The position numbers and the translations under genes were made by a program. This document shows, in pieces, positions 1 through 8,308 of a stretch of 64,000 nt of DNA (position 1 is the stretch's first letter; each line of letters starts with the position of its first letter). The notes below the pieces were generated by a model. The model had not been told where the DNA came from, ran no database searches, and saw nothing but the letters and a program-made list of their open reading frames with translations. This stretch comes from Virgibacillus necropolis (GTDB lineage Bacteria > Bacillota > Bacilli > Bacillales > Amphibacillaceae), in assembly GCF_002224365.1 (NCBI RefSeq), contig NZ_CP022437.1, forward strand, positions 1,798,001 to 1,862,000, in the 5' to 3' direction.

Positions 1-2
1 GG

Positions 3-788
3 CTTAGTTCAGTTGAACCAAACTTACAAAATATCCCGATCCGTTTAGAAGAAGGAAGAAAAATAAGACAGGCCTTTATTCCGTCTCAAAAAGATTGGAT
101 TATGTTTGCAGCCGATTATTCACAAATTGAATTAAGAGTGTTAGCACACATAGCAGAAGACGAGAAATTAATAGAAGCATTTCGTAATGACTTAGATATT
201 CATACACAAACTGCTATGGACGTTTTTCATGTGAATGCAGATGAGGTTACCTCTACTATGCGTAGACACGCAAAGGCGGTTAACTTTGGTATCGTTTATG
301 GAATAAGTGATTATGGATTGTCACAGAGTCTAGGCATCACCCGTAAAGAGGCAAAAAAGTTCATTGATCGCTATTTAGAAAGCTATCCAGGTGTAAAAAC
401 ATACATGAATACGAGTATTCAAGATGCAAAACATCAAGGGTATGTCACAACATTGATGAATAGAAGAAGGTATTTACCTGAAATTACAAGTAGAAATTTT
501 AATCAACGTAGTTTTGCAGAACGAACAGCAATGAACACGCCAATTCAAGGCAGTGCAGCAGATATTATCAAAAAGGCTATGATTGACCTATATGAAAAAT
601 TAAAGGATGAAAACCTTCAGGCACGGATTCTTCTACAGGTGCACGATGAATTAATATTGGAAGCGCCAAAAGAGGAGCTTGAAAAGTTAAAAGAAATTGT
701 TCCTGATATAATGGAGCATACTGTTTCATTAAATGCTCCATTGAAGGTTGATTATGAATTTGGTGACAGCTGGTTCGATGCAAAGTAA
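3..788 (+). CDS. polA: DNA polymerase I, C-terminal part (5' truncated by window)
   Basis: The frame is open from base 3, before the first ATG at 102, so this is the 3' end of a longer gene cut by the window edge. The 261 visible residues are the palm and fingers of a family A polymerase: motif A (DYSQIELR, near fragment residue 38), motif B with the R/K and the VNFGIVYG run, and motif C (VHDELI) near the C-terminus. It fills gaps in Okazaki-fragment maturation and excision repair. mutM follows 15 bases after the stop, so the two repair genes are probably co-transcribed. The exonuclease domains lie outside the window. Confidence 0.97.
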   Translation, partial: LSSVEPNLQNIPIRLEEGRKIRQAFIPSQKDWIMFAADYSQIELRVLAHIAEDEKLIEAFRNDLDIHTQTAMDVFHVNADEVTSTMRRHAKAVNFGIVYGISDYGLSQSLGITRKEAKKFIDRYLESYPGVKTYMNTSIQDAKHQGYVTTLMNRRRYLPEITSRNFNQRSFAERTAMNTPIQGSAADIIKKAMIDLYEKLKDENLQARILLQVHDELILEAPKEELEKLKEIVPDIMEHTVSLNAPLKVDYEFGDSWFDAK

Positions 789-803
789 TAAGGAGAAATT
801 AAC

Positions 804-1628
804 ATGCCAGAATTACCAGAAGTAGAAACAGTAAAACAAACATTAAAACGACTTGTTCAAAATAAAACCATTCAAGGTGTGGAAGTATTTTGGCCTAATA
901 TTATAAAACTGCCTGATGATGTTGAAGAATTTAAAATTAATTTACAACAACAAACGATCCTAGATATACATCGTAAGGGCAAATTTTTATTATTTGAATT
1001 AAGTGATTATATGTTAATTTCGCATCTTCGCATGGAAGGTAAATACAGTGTGCACGAAAACGGTGAACCTGTGAAGAAACATACACATGTAATTTTCACT
1101 TTTACAGATGGTGATGAATTACGCTATAACGATGTCCGTAAGTTTGGGACGATGCATATTGTGAATAAAGGCACGGAGCTAGATCAAAAGCCATTAAATC
1201 AACTAGGTCCAGATCCGTTTGACGCAGCATTTACATTTGATTACTTTTATAAAAAGCTTCATAAAACAGATCGCGTGATAAAGGCTGCGTTATTGGATCA
1301 ATCAATAGTCGCAGGACTTGGAAACATTTATGTAGATGAGACGTTATTTCAAGCTAAAGTGAACCCATTGAAAAAATCGAATAAACTTACCAAAAAAGAA
1401 GTGAAGTCAATTCAAGAGGAAGCTAAAACAATTCTTCAACACGCGATAGAATTAGGTGGAACCACCATACGCTCCTATGTAAACAGTAGTGGTGAAATGG
1501 GGATGTTCCAGCAAACATTATATGTATATGGACAAGAAAATAACCCATGCAGAACTTGCGGAAGGCCAATAGTCAAAATGAAAATTGGCGGTCGCGGTAC
1601 ACATGTGTGTATGAATTGTCAAAAATAG
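804..1628 (+). CDS. mutM: Formamidopyrimidine-DNA glycosylase (Fpg)
   Basis: Bifunctional DNA glycosylase/AP lyase that removes 8-oxoguanine and formamidopyrimidines. The 274 residues start with MPELPEVE, where Pro2 becomes the catalytic N-terminal nucleophile and Glu3 assists. A conserved HRKGKFLLF segment carries the DNA-contacting lysine, and the C-terminus has the zinc finger with CRTC and CMNC pairs. Length and start are normal for the family, with an AAGGAG site before the ATG. It sits between polA and coaE, as in other Bacillaceae; the ytaF gene found between mutM and coaE in B. subtilis (from memory) is not present. Confidence 0.97.
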   Translation: MPELPEVETVKQTLKRLVQNKTIQGVEVFWPNIIKLPDDVEEFKINLQQQTILDIHRKGKFLLFELSDYMLISHLRMEGKYSVHENGEPVKKHTHVIFTFTDGDELRYNDVRKFGTMHIVNKGTELDQKPLNQLGPDPFDAAFTFDYFYKKLHKTDRVIKAALLDQSIVAGLGNIYVDETLFQAKVNPLKKSNKLTKKEVKSIQEEAKTILQHAIELGGTTIRSYVNSSGEMGMFQQTLYVYGQENNPCRTCGRPIVKMKIGGRGTHVCMNCQK

Positions 1629-1644
1629 TTTCAAAGGAGTATAT

Positions 1645-2250
1645 ATGACAATGGCATTGATTATAGGTCTAACCGGAAGTATTGCTAGTGGCAAAAGTAC
1701 GGTATCAACGATGTTTCATGATTATAATATACCTGTCGTAGACGCTGATAAAATTTCACGAGATGTCGTTTGTCCAGGTGAAGAGGCTTACCAACAAATA
1801 GTTGAGACATTCGGTGAAGAAATTTTACTTGAGGACAAAACGGTTGATCGTAAAAAATTAGGTGCTATCATTTTTCCTGATAAAGAAAAACGAACTGAAT
1901 TAAATGAAATTGTACATCCTGCGGTTCGGAAAAAAATGCTTAAGCAAAAAGATGATTACATTGCTGGCGGTGCAAATTGTGTTGTACTGGATATTCCATT
2001 ATTATTTGAAAGTAAGTTAACACATTTCGTTGATAAAACTGTCGTTGTCTATGTAAACAAAGAAACGCAGTTGGATCGACTAATGAAGCGAGATAATTCT
2101 TTGGTGGCTGATGCAAATTCGAGGATAAATTCTCAGTTATCACTAGAGGAGAAGGCAGAGTTAGCTGATGTAGTTATAGATAATAACGGGACAAAAGAAA
2201 AAACAAGAGAACAGTTAGACGATTTATTACAAGTTTGGAAAATTATATAA
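1645..2250 (+). CDS. coaE: Dephospho-CoA kinase
   Basis: Catalyses the last step of coenzyme A synthesis, phosphorylating the 3'-OH of dephospho-CoA with ATP. The P-loop GLTGSIASGKST lies near residue 8, and the substrate-binding VDADKISR and the LDIPLLFES segments follow. With 201 residues it has the normal family length. The site AAAGGAG lies only 5 bases from the ATG at 1645 and 11 from the ATG at 1651, so the protein may start at either; the shorter one would lose two residues. It closes the polA-mutM-coaE unit, as a strong terminator follows. Confidence 0.95.
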   Translation: MTMALIIGLTGSIASGKSTVSTMFHDYNIPVVDADKISRDVVCPGEEAYQQIVETFGEEILLEDKTVDRKKLGAIIFPDKEKRTELNEIVHPAVRKKMLKQKDDYIAGGANCVVLDIPLLFESKLTHFVDKTVVVYVNKETQLDRLMKRDNSLVADANSRINSQLSLEEKAELADVVIDNNGTKEKTREQLDDLLQVWKII

Positions 2251-2284
2251 CATGCTCTTTTCGTAAGTTAGCCTATAATATTAA

Positions 2285-2325
2285 ACATGGATATAGATGT
2301 TATTAACGTCTATATCCATATTTTT
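2285..2325 (+). terminator. Rho-independent terminator after coaE
   Basis: A long near-perfect stem (ATGGATATAGA pairing with TCTATATCCAT) is followed by a run of T. It ends the polA-mutM-coaE transcript ahead of the gapB promoter. Confidence 0.85.
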
Positions 2326-2366
2326 GTCATAAAATTATCCTATTTCAAGACACATTTTTCAAAGAA

Positions 2367-2377
2367 TATGTTATACT
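2367..2377 (+). promoter_or_regulatory. Candidate CcpN operator overlapping the gapB -10 box
   Basis: The 11-mer TATGTTATACT fits the published CcpN consensus TRTGHYATAYW at every position and overlaps the -10 hexamer TATACT (2372-2377) upstream of gapB. A weaker look-alike, TTTGTCATAAA, lies about 40 bases upstream. In B. subtilis CcpN represses gapB in the presence of glucose. The match is seen; the function is inferred, and part of the motif is shared with any -10 box. Confidence 0.4.
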
Positions 2378-2425
2378 ATTTATTATTAAAGGTTAAAAAG
2401 TATAGCATATTTAGGAGGACTTTAA

Positions 2426-3457
2426 ATGAATAAAACCCGAATTGCCATAAATGGATTTGGTCGGATTGGTCGAATGGTCTTTCGTCAAGCAATTAAAGAC
2501 AGCCAATTAGATGTTGTAATAATTAATGCAAGCTATCCTCCAGAAACACTTGCGCATCTAATTAAGTATGATAGTGTACATGGAATTTTTGATGGTGAAG
2601 TGAAAACGCTTCAGAACAGTATAGAAGTTGACGGAAAAACCATCCACCTTGTTGATTCACGTGACCCAAAAACATTACCGTGGAAAGATCACGCGATAGA
2701 TATTGTAATCGAAGCTACTGGTAAGTTTAATAATAAGGAAGGCGCTGGGCTACACTTACAAGCAGGCGCAAAAAAAGTTGTCATTTCAGCTCCAGGTAAA
2801 AATGTAGATAACACAATTGTTATGGGGGTTAATCACGAGACGTATAATCCAGAAAAGGAACATGTTATTTCGAATGCGTCCTGCACAACAAATTGTCTAG
2901 CACCAGTTGTCAAAGTACTTGATGACAATTTTAAAATTATCAATGGTCTCATGACGACTGTACACGCATTTACAAATGATCAAAATAATTTAGATAATCC
3001 ACATAAAGATTTACGTCGTGCAAGAGGTTGTACACAATCTATCATTCCAACTTCAACTGGTGCTGCGAAGGCACTAGGCTTAGTTTTACCACATCTGAAT
3101 GGAAAACTACACGGAATGTCTTTACGTGTACCTACACCAAACGTATCTTTAGTTGATCTTGTAGTAGATGTGGAAAAATCTGTTTCAGCTGACGATGTAA
3201 ATAAAGCATTTCAGCGGGCAGGAGCAAGTAATTTAAATGGTATTGTAAAATATAGTGACGAGCCATTGGTATCAATTGACTATACATCTACAGAGTATTC
3301 CGCAATTATAGATGGACTTTCAACAATGGTAATGGAAGATAATAAGATCAAAGTCCTAGCATGGTATGACAATGAATGGGGTTATTCAAACCGAGTTATT
3401 GATCTTACAAAATATGTAGGAAGTTATTTGAACCAAGAACAAGTAAAAATTTCTTAA
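2426..3457 (+). CDS. gapB: Glyceraldehyde-3-phosphate dehydrogenase, gluconeogenic NADP type
   Basis: Rossmann-fold dehydrogenase of 343 residues beginning NKTRIAINGFGRIGR. The catalytic cysteine is in SNASCTTNC (about residue 152), with the following active-site histidine downstream. After the second beta strand the sequence reads IINASYP instead of the NDLTD of glycolytic GapA: the acidic residue that selects NAD is missing, as in NADP-preferring GapB. It therefore probably works in the gluconeogenic direction. AGGAGG precedes the ATG by a good distance. In B. subtilis gapB is followed directly by speD; here a large repeat region separates them. Confidence 0.95.
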   Translation: MNKTRIAINGFGRIGRMVFRQAIKDSQLDVVIINASYPPETLAHLIKYDSVHGIFDGEVKTLQNSIEVDGKTIHLVDSRDPKTLPWKDHAIDIVIEATGKFNNKEGAGLHLQAGAKKVVISAPGKNVDNTIVMGVNHETYNPEKEHVISNASCTTNCLAPVVKVLDDNFKIINGLMTTVHAFTNDQNNLDNPHKDLRRARGCTQSIIPTSTGAAKALGLVLPHLNGKLHGMSLRVPTPNVSLVDLVVDVEKSVSADDVNKAFQRAGASNLNGIVKYSDEPLVSIDYTSTEYSAIIDGLSTMVMEDNKIKVLAWYDNEWGYSNRVIDLTKYVGSYLNQEQVKIS

Positions 3458-3460
3458 AAA

Positions 3461-3496
3461 AACCTTGGAAGGAATTTTCCTTTCAAGGTTAGATTT
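3461..3496 (+). terminator. Probable terminator after gapB
   Basis: Stem AACCTTGGAAGG with CCTTTCAAGGTT just after the gapB stop. The downstream T tract is weak, so efficiency is uncertain. Confidence 0.6.
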
Positions 3497-3540
3497 CTAA
3501 GAGCACAAAAAGTATAAAATTTTGGCGATTATCTGTCTAG

Positions 3541-4146
3541 CTCCAGCGCCTCGAGGTTTTAAGTCAAATTTCTTTGTGATAGGCTGTTTTCGTATAGTTT
3601 GTTGCTCAGTACCACCGAAGTTGATATAAAATGCGACGTAACTAACCGCTACGGAAATACATTACAACGTAACTGCTGGTTGTTTTCCGCTGCGGACCGT
3701 TGCTTTCCGCGGGCACGGCTTCAGCCTCCTCGAGAAACCCACTCTGCGGGGTCTTCAGAACGTGCTATTCCCGCAGGAGTCAACGGTCCTCCGCTCCAAA
3801 CAACTGCCATAAATTGCTGGCTGCGTTGTGTGATATAAACAATCAAATAAATTGAAATTGTTAAGCTCAACTCTAGTGAAGGAAATCCACGTAGACTCCT
3901 GCTTAGAAAGCGAAGACGATGAGACCCCGCAGTGAGCGGTTTTCTCACGAGGAGGCTCATCGCGAGCCCGCGGAAAGCGAAGTGGATTTCCGGAACGGTT
4001 GTCCAACCACCAAACAAAATACTTACGTCGTAGTTTATATTTCTTGTGTCAAAAACAACAATCTTTTAGAAAACAGCCTTGTGATAAAAACCATCACTAA
4101 GAGATTCGTCTTAAACTTGTCGTGGCTGGCCAAGGCGTTTGCGCTT
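3541..4146. repeat. Large imperfect inverted repeat of family A elements between gapB and speD
   Basis: No credible gene lies here; the open frames that cross it have no binding sites or recognisable products. Instead the left part (about 3541-3800) and the right part (about 3880-4146) are inverted copies of one another. The strongest blocks are the TTTCCGCGGGC and GCGGGGTCT blocks and the AGCCTCCTCG block, each present in both orientations; weaker flanking blocks (GAAAACAGCC, CGACGTAA, TTAAGNCNAAT-like) keep the same mirrored order. The outer ends look like the AGCTCCAGCGCC and AAACGCC-type ends of dispersed Bacillaceae repeats seen elsewhere in this window. About 80 bases of unique loop separate the arms. 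Confidence 0.8.
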
Positions 4147-4180
4147 TTCTAATATGGTCACTTTTTCTTATCGAAACATA

Positions 4181-4209
4181 TTGCAAAAATAAAAAAAACG
4201 GTTTATACT
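4181..4209 (+). promoter_or_regulatory. Sigma-A promoter for speD
   Basis: TTGCAA at 4181-4186 and TATACT at 4204-4209 with a 17-base spacer. It gives speD its own promoter just downstream of the repeat. The leader (about 4216-4339) contains two short stems, one pairing ACTTTC with GAAAGT near 4269-4292, of unknown role. Confidence 0.65.
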
Positions 4210-4339
4210 TCTTTGTGACCTTCTATAATCCAATACATCTACTTAAAGGGTTAGGACCTCTTTGGACTAACTTTCCCCCGTGGTATGGTGAAAGTAACAA
4301 ATAGAAGGACTTAACAATACGTTTTGAGGGGGAAATACT

Positions 4340-4717
4340 ATGGACACAATGGGAAGACACGTTATAGCAGAATTATGGGAATGTAATATAGATAAATTAA
4401 ATGATATGGCATTAATTGAACGCACATTTGTCGATGCAGCATTAAAAGCGGGTGCTGAAATTCGGGAAGTTGCTTTTCATAAATTTGCACCACATGGTGT
4501 AAGTGGAGTAGTAATTATCTCGGAATCGCATTTGACTATTCACAGTTTTCCAGAGCATGGATATGCAAGCATTGACGTATATACGTGCGGGGATATTATT
4601 GATCCGAATGTTGCTGCAGAGCATATTGCAACTTCATTAGAAGCAAAGACATATGAAAAAGTAGAAGTACCACGTGGAATGGGACCGGTAAAGGTAAACC
4701 AATTTCAGGTCTTATAG
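4340..4717 (+). CDS. speD: S-adenosylmethionine decarboxylase proenzyme
   Basis: Makes decarboxylated SAM, the aminopropyl donor for spermidine. The 125-residue class 1b proenzyme self-cleaves between Glu62 and Ser63 ([15 protein letters not shown]), turning Ser63 into the pyruvoyl cofactor; the conserved His68 and Cys83 (VYTCGD) needed for processing and catalysis are both present. AGGGGGAAA precedes the ATG. It has its own promoter here. A family B repeat begins immediately after the stop codon. No spermidine synthase gene is adjacent. Confidence 0.97.
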   Translation: MDTMGRHVIAELWECNIDKLNDMALIERTFVDAALKAGAEIREVAFHKFAPHGVSGVVIISESHLTIHSFPEHGYASIDVYTCGDIIDPNVAAEHIATSLEAKTYEKVEVPRGMGPVKVNQFQVL

Positions 4718-4808
4718 AGGATGTTCAAAAAGTCACCAAATGATAAACTACGAACTTCTCCGCTTTGCTTGTGTTCTTATTTCTAATTTGGCGACTTTTG
4801 AACACGTA
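4718..4808. repeat. Family B short inverted-repeat element, copy 1
   Basis: Begins AGGATGTTCAAAAAGTCACC right after the speD stop and ends with GGCGACTTTTGAACACGTA, so the ends are inverted repeats of each other. Same ends recur at about 39959, 42546 and 54624. The centre here is shorter than in the 150-base copies. It has the look of a MITE-like or stem-loop repeat; no coding capacity. Confidence 0.8.
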
Positions 4809-4827
4809 TAAAAAAATTGATGTAAAA

Positions 4828-4898
4828 ATAAAAGTTGATTAGACATTCTCTCCTATCGATCATCTCGATACGGGATAAGTTTAATCAGCTTTTTTTGA
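4828..4898 (+). terminator. Possible terminator upstream of the 4977 gene
   Basis: AAAAGTTGATTAGAC pairs with GTTTAATCAGCTTTT, followed by a T run, but the loop is long (about 40 bases) and contains a second small stem. Weak call. Confidence 0.4.
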
Positions 4899-4976
4899 TT
4901 AGTTAATTCCTCTAAAACATGTTAAAATATGTTGTAGTATAAATAAATTTATCATAATATGATGAGGTGTCCGGCG

Positions 4977-5363
4977 ATGTCATTCAAGCAAACTTTAACG
5001 AAATATTTGAGTAACCATGCAGAGACAAGGGACAACCATCTGGATACATCACTGCAAACTCATTATTATAAAACGACAAAAGATAAAGCTCTTGCTAAAC
5101 TAGAAGACTTGTATTCGAAATCACAGCTCTATTCGATACATTCTATTTCAAAAGAGCACGGGGAAATTAGTCTTTATTATAAGAAGACATTTATCATATC
5201 CACGGTCATTTCTGTTCGGCCGTATAATACTGCAATTGATTTTTCAGTTACAACTGAAACAGTGTTGCCTTTTGACTTTGGAAACAGTTCACGGATTATT
5301 GAACAGTTATATAATCAATTAAACAAAGAATTACCTTATATTGAAACGAAAAATTATTCTTAG
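4977..5363 (+). CDS. Hypothetical cytosolic protein upstream of nrdR
   Basis: I do not recognise a characterised family. The frame is open from 4959, but GAGGTG at 4964-4969 places the start at the ATG at 4977 (MSFKQTL), giving 128 residues. The protein is soluble-looking and lysine/tyrosine rich, without cysteine, signal peptide or membrane segment. The N-terminal half is charged and helical, and the second half has alternating strands (ISLYYKKTFIISTVISV). It lies 24 bases before nrdR in the same direction, so it may share a transcript with nrdR-dnaB-dnaI. Real on the basis of its binding site, spacing and codon use. Confidence 0.75.
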   Translation: MSFKQTLTKYLSNHAETRDNHLDTSLQTHYYKTTKDKALAKLEDLYSKSQLYSIHSISKEHGEISLYYKKTFIISTVISVRPYNTAIDFSVTTETVLPFDFGNSSRIIEQLYNQLNKELPYIETKNYS

Positions 5364-5387
5364 AAAACAGGGACGGGGTGGAGCAAG

Positions 5388-5852
5388 ATGCGATGTTCTA
5401 ATTGTGACTATAAAAGTACAAAGGTTCTTGATTCACGACCAATTGAAGAAGGTAGATCAATTCGCCGCAGAAGAGAATGTGAGCAATGCGGATTTCGCTT
5501 TACCACGTTTGAAAGAATAGAAGCAATACCCTTGATTGTTGTGAAAAAAGAAGGAGCGAGACAAGAATTTAGTAGAGAAAAACTAATTCGTGGTTTGATA
5601 AGATCGTGTGAAAAAAGACCTGTCCCACTTGAAAAGATAGAATCAATTGCATTAGACGTGGAAAAACAGTTACGAGATACTGGAGCGTCTGAAGTGGAAA
5701 GTAAAGAAATAGGGGAAATGGTAATGGATCGACTAGCAAAGGTTGATGAAGTAGCATATGTACGTTTCGCCTCAGTATATCGTCAATTCAAGGATATTAG
5801 TGTCTTTTTAGATGAATTGAAGGATTTAATAAAGACAGATAAGAAACAGTAA
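5388..5852 (+). CDS. nrdR: Transcriptional repressor NrdR
   Basis: Represses ribonucleotide reductase genes in response to dNTP/ATP levels. The 154 residues contain the N-terminal zinc ribbon (Cys3, Cys6, Cys31, Cys34) with the DSR and [12 protein letters not shown]-binding segment, then an ATP-cone starting near residue 49 ([16 protein letters not shown]). Its position before dnaB-dnaI is the usual one in Bacillaceae and couples nucleotide supply to replication start. No nrd gene or NrdR box is visible in the window, so its targets lie elsewhere. Confidence 0.97.
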   Translation: MRCSNCDYKSTKVLDSRPIEEGRSIRRRRECEQCGFRFTTFERIEAIPLIVVKKEGARQEFSREKLIRGLIRSCEKRPVPLEKIESIALDVEKQLRDTGASEVESKEIGEMVMDRLAKVDEVAYVRFASVYRQFKDISVFLDELKDLIKTDKKQ

Positions 5853-5877
5853 TTGCAATGAAGAAGGAGTTTGGGTT

Positions 5878-7209
5878 ATGAATGTTATTGGGAAGGTCTT
5901 ACCAGTGGATGGATATTATGTATCGCAAAAAAAGAGTCTGCCAGTAGACTATGAAAAATCAATGACACATTTATATCAACCATTAATAGGAACTGAATCT
6001 ATTTCACTTTTCATGACATTATTACACGAGATGGACGTACAGAATTCAGAGGAACCACAAACACACCACACATTAATGAATTACTTAAACATGCCTCTAG
6101 ATGAGATCTATCGAGCACGACTTAAGTTAGAGGGCATTGGCTTAATGAAAACCTATGAAAGACTGGTAAGCGAACGGACAGTTTATACGTATGAATTACA
6201 GGCACCATTTTCTCCAAGTGAATTTTTCAGAGATGAAATGTTGGCCCAATTACTTTATTACCATTTGGGTGAAGAAAAATTTGATCATTTAAAACAGCGT
6301 TATGACAGAAAACAACCACTTCAACCTGGGAAAAATATTACAGTTGAATTTAACGATGTATTTCAAACGTTTCAACCTTATAATACAACAATGAATACAG
6401 CATATAATCAACAGAATGAACCAGCCATAAATCCGATAGATTTTTCCTGGATTAAGAGAATGTTAGAGCAACGAATGATTCCAGCGAAAAATATTCTTAC
6501 AGTGTCTAATAAACAACTTATTATGCAAATGATGAAGTTATATGAATTAGATTCTCACGAAATTGAAAAAAGTATGTTATGGGCTCTAAGTGATGAAAAT
6601 ATGTTACATACCGAAGAGTTTAAGAATGCTTGCCATGATATATTTAAATCTAAATATAATACAACTACTATCAAGTTAACAGATAAGGTGAGACCAAAAG
6701 AAGTGCCAACTTCGGCACCACAAACACAGGAAGAACAGCTTGTTCAGCATCTAGAAGTGATTTCACCTAAGCAATTGTTAGAAGACTTGTCTAGTGGTAA
6801 TCATGCATCTGAGCAAGATATGCGAGTGATTCGTGGAGTAATGACAACACAGGGATTGCCTTCGCCTGTTATGAACGTACTGATTCACTTTGTATTGCTA
6901 CAATCAAACATGAAACTATCAAAAGCTTATTTAGAAAAAATAGCAAGTCATTGGTCACGTGCTAATCTGAAAACCGCAAAAGAAGCGATGGTTTTTGCAA
7001 AAAAAGAGAAAAATCGCTATCAAAAATCAACAACCCCACCATCACCGAGGCAATCATACTCCAAAAATTACTCTAATGAAGTAGTACCAGATTGGTTCAA
7101 AGATAGAAACAAAAAAAAGGTGAAAGATACAGCAAATAAAAATGATGGGGAAACAGCTGAAGACAAAGAAAGAATGGAAGCTATATTAAAAAAGTATTCT
7201 ACCGAGTAA
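5878..7209 (+). CDS. dnaB: Replication initiation and membrane attachment protein DnaB
   Basis: Firmicute DnaB-type initiation protein (not the replicative helicase, which is DnaC in this group). With DnaD and DnaI it helps load the helicase at oriC and in PriA-dependent restart. The 443 residues include an N-terminal winged-helix region, two DnaB/DnaD-like helical domains (the second near residues 290-375) and a low-complexity lysine-rich tail. Slightly shorter than the B. subtilis protein. The gene is followed 30 bases later by its partner dnaI. Confidence 0.93.
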   Translation: MNVIGKVLPVDGYYVSQKKSLPVDYEKSMTHLYQPLIGTESISLFMTLLHEMDVQNSEEPQTHHTLMNYLNMPLDEIYRARLKLEGIGLMKTYERLVSERTVYTYELQAPFSPSEFFRDEMLAQLLYYHLGEEKFDHLKQRYDRKQPLQPGKNITVEFNDVFQTFQPYNTTMNTAYNQQNEPAINPIDFSWIKRMLEQRMIPAKNILTVSNKQLIMQMMKLYELDSHEIEKSMLWALSDENMLHTEEFKNACHDIFKSKYNTTTIKLTDKVRPKEVPTSAPQTQEEQLVQHLEVISPKQLLEDLSSGNHASEQDMRVIRGVMTTQGLPSPVMNVLIHFVLLQSNMKLSKAYLEKIASHWSRANLKTAKEAMVFAKKEKNRYQKSTTPPSPRQSYSKNYSNEVVPDWFKDRNKKKVKDTANKNDGETAEDKERMEAILKKYSTE

Positions 7210-7239
7210 CAAAAATAATCATTTCCAAGGATGATTGAT

Positions 7240-8175
7240 ATGAAACCAGTCCAATCGACATTAAAAAAATGGATGAACGAAAACAAGAATTTTAAAGAGA
7301 ACTATATAAAGATAAAAAATGAAGTTTTAGAGGACCCGGAGATTAAAGAATTTCTTTCGCTTCACCCTGAATTAACAAGGCAGGAAATTGATAAAAACTT
7401 AATTAAATTATATGAGTATAAAACACAATCGAAACAATGCGATAAGTGTAATTCATTTGGTAGTTGTATTAATATGTTGAATGGATACTCACCAATCCTG
7501 AAAACCGATAACAATGAAATTCATATACAATATGAAAAATGCCATAACCATTTAGCACACGAAAAACAAAAGCATCAACAGAAATTGATACAAAGTCTTT
7601 ATATGCCAAAAGAAATACTACATGCATCGATGGCGACACTTCAAAGTGATGGACAAAGAATGAAAGCTATTGATGCGATCGATGAGTTTCTTGTTCATGT
7701 TAATTCATCAGGCCTTCCATCTAAAGGGATTTACTTTTATGGTCCATTTGGGGTTGGAAAAACGTTTTTTCTTGGAGCGATTGCAAATGAATTAAGGAAA
7801 AGGAATATTGCTTCTATGATCATATATATGCCAGAGTTTGTAAGAGAAATTAAAGCCTCTCTAAAAGATGACTCGATAAATACCAAAATTGAGTATTTCA
7901 AAAAAGCAGAAGTATTGATGATCGATGACATAGGAGCTGAATCTCAGTCAGCATGGTTTCGTGATGAAATTCTCGGATCTATATTGCAATATCGTATGAT
8001 GGAAGGACTTCCGGTTTTTTTTACCTCAAATTACAATTTAGATCAATTAGAGGGTCAATTAGCTAAAACAAATCGGGGAGCTGTAGAAACAGTAAAAGCC
8101 GGAAGAATTATTGAACGTATCAAACAAGTAAGTAAAGAAGTACAAATTTCTGGGGAAAATAGAAGAAATAACTAA
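7240..8175 (+). CDS. dnaI: Helicase loader DnaI
   Basis: AAA+ ATPase that loads the replicative helicase. The open frame allows an ATG at 7231, but AAGG touches that codon; the ATG at 7240 is properly spaced and gives 311 residues, the family length. The N-terminal half has the zinc-binding cluster (Cys67, Cys70, Cys76, Cys101 and a nearby His), which regulates DNA binding and contacts the helicase. Walker A is GPFGVGKT (168-175) and Walker B is VLMIDDIGAE. Ends with a terminator. In B. subtilis ytxB follows; here ytxC comes next. Confidence 0.95.
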   Translation: MKPVQSTLKKWMNENKNFKENYIKIKNEVLEDPEIKEFLSLHPELTRQEIDKNLIKLYEYKTQSKQCDKCNSFGSCINMLNGYSPILKTDNNEIHIQYEKCHNHLAHEKQKHQQKLIQSLYMPKEILHASMATLQSDGQRMKAIDAIDEFLVHVNSSGLPSKGIYFYGPFGVGKTFFLGAIANELRKRNIASMIIYMPEFVREIKASLKDDSINTKIEYFKKAEVLMIDDIGAESQSAWFRDEILGSILQYRMMEGLPVFFTSNYNLDQLEGQLAKTNRGAVETVKAGRIIERIKQVSKEVQISGENRRNN

Positions 8176-8207
8176 AAGAAATAGCTATAAGAAATAGATA
8201 GATACGC

Positions 8208-8243
8208 AAAACTACCAATTAAAAAATATGGTAGTTTTTTTCT
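8208..8243 (+). terminator. Terminator after dnaI
   Basis: AAAACTACCA pairs with TGGTAGTTTT and is followed by a T run. Confidence 0.85.
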
Positions 8244-8308
8244 TTATACATTTTTTAGTCAATCTTTCCATATAATGTATCAGCTTGGTTTTGTGAGGGT
8301 GATATGTT

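Noticed and set aside
3599-4304. Several open frames of 60-98 codons on both strands between gapB and speD
   Set aside because: They run through the inverted repeat arms, lack binding sites and have compositions (Arg/Pro/Ser-rich) typical of translated repeats.
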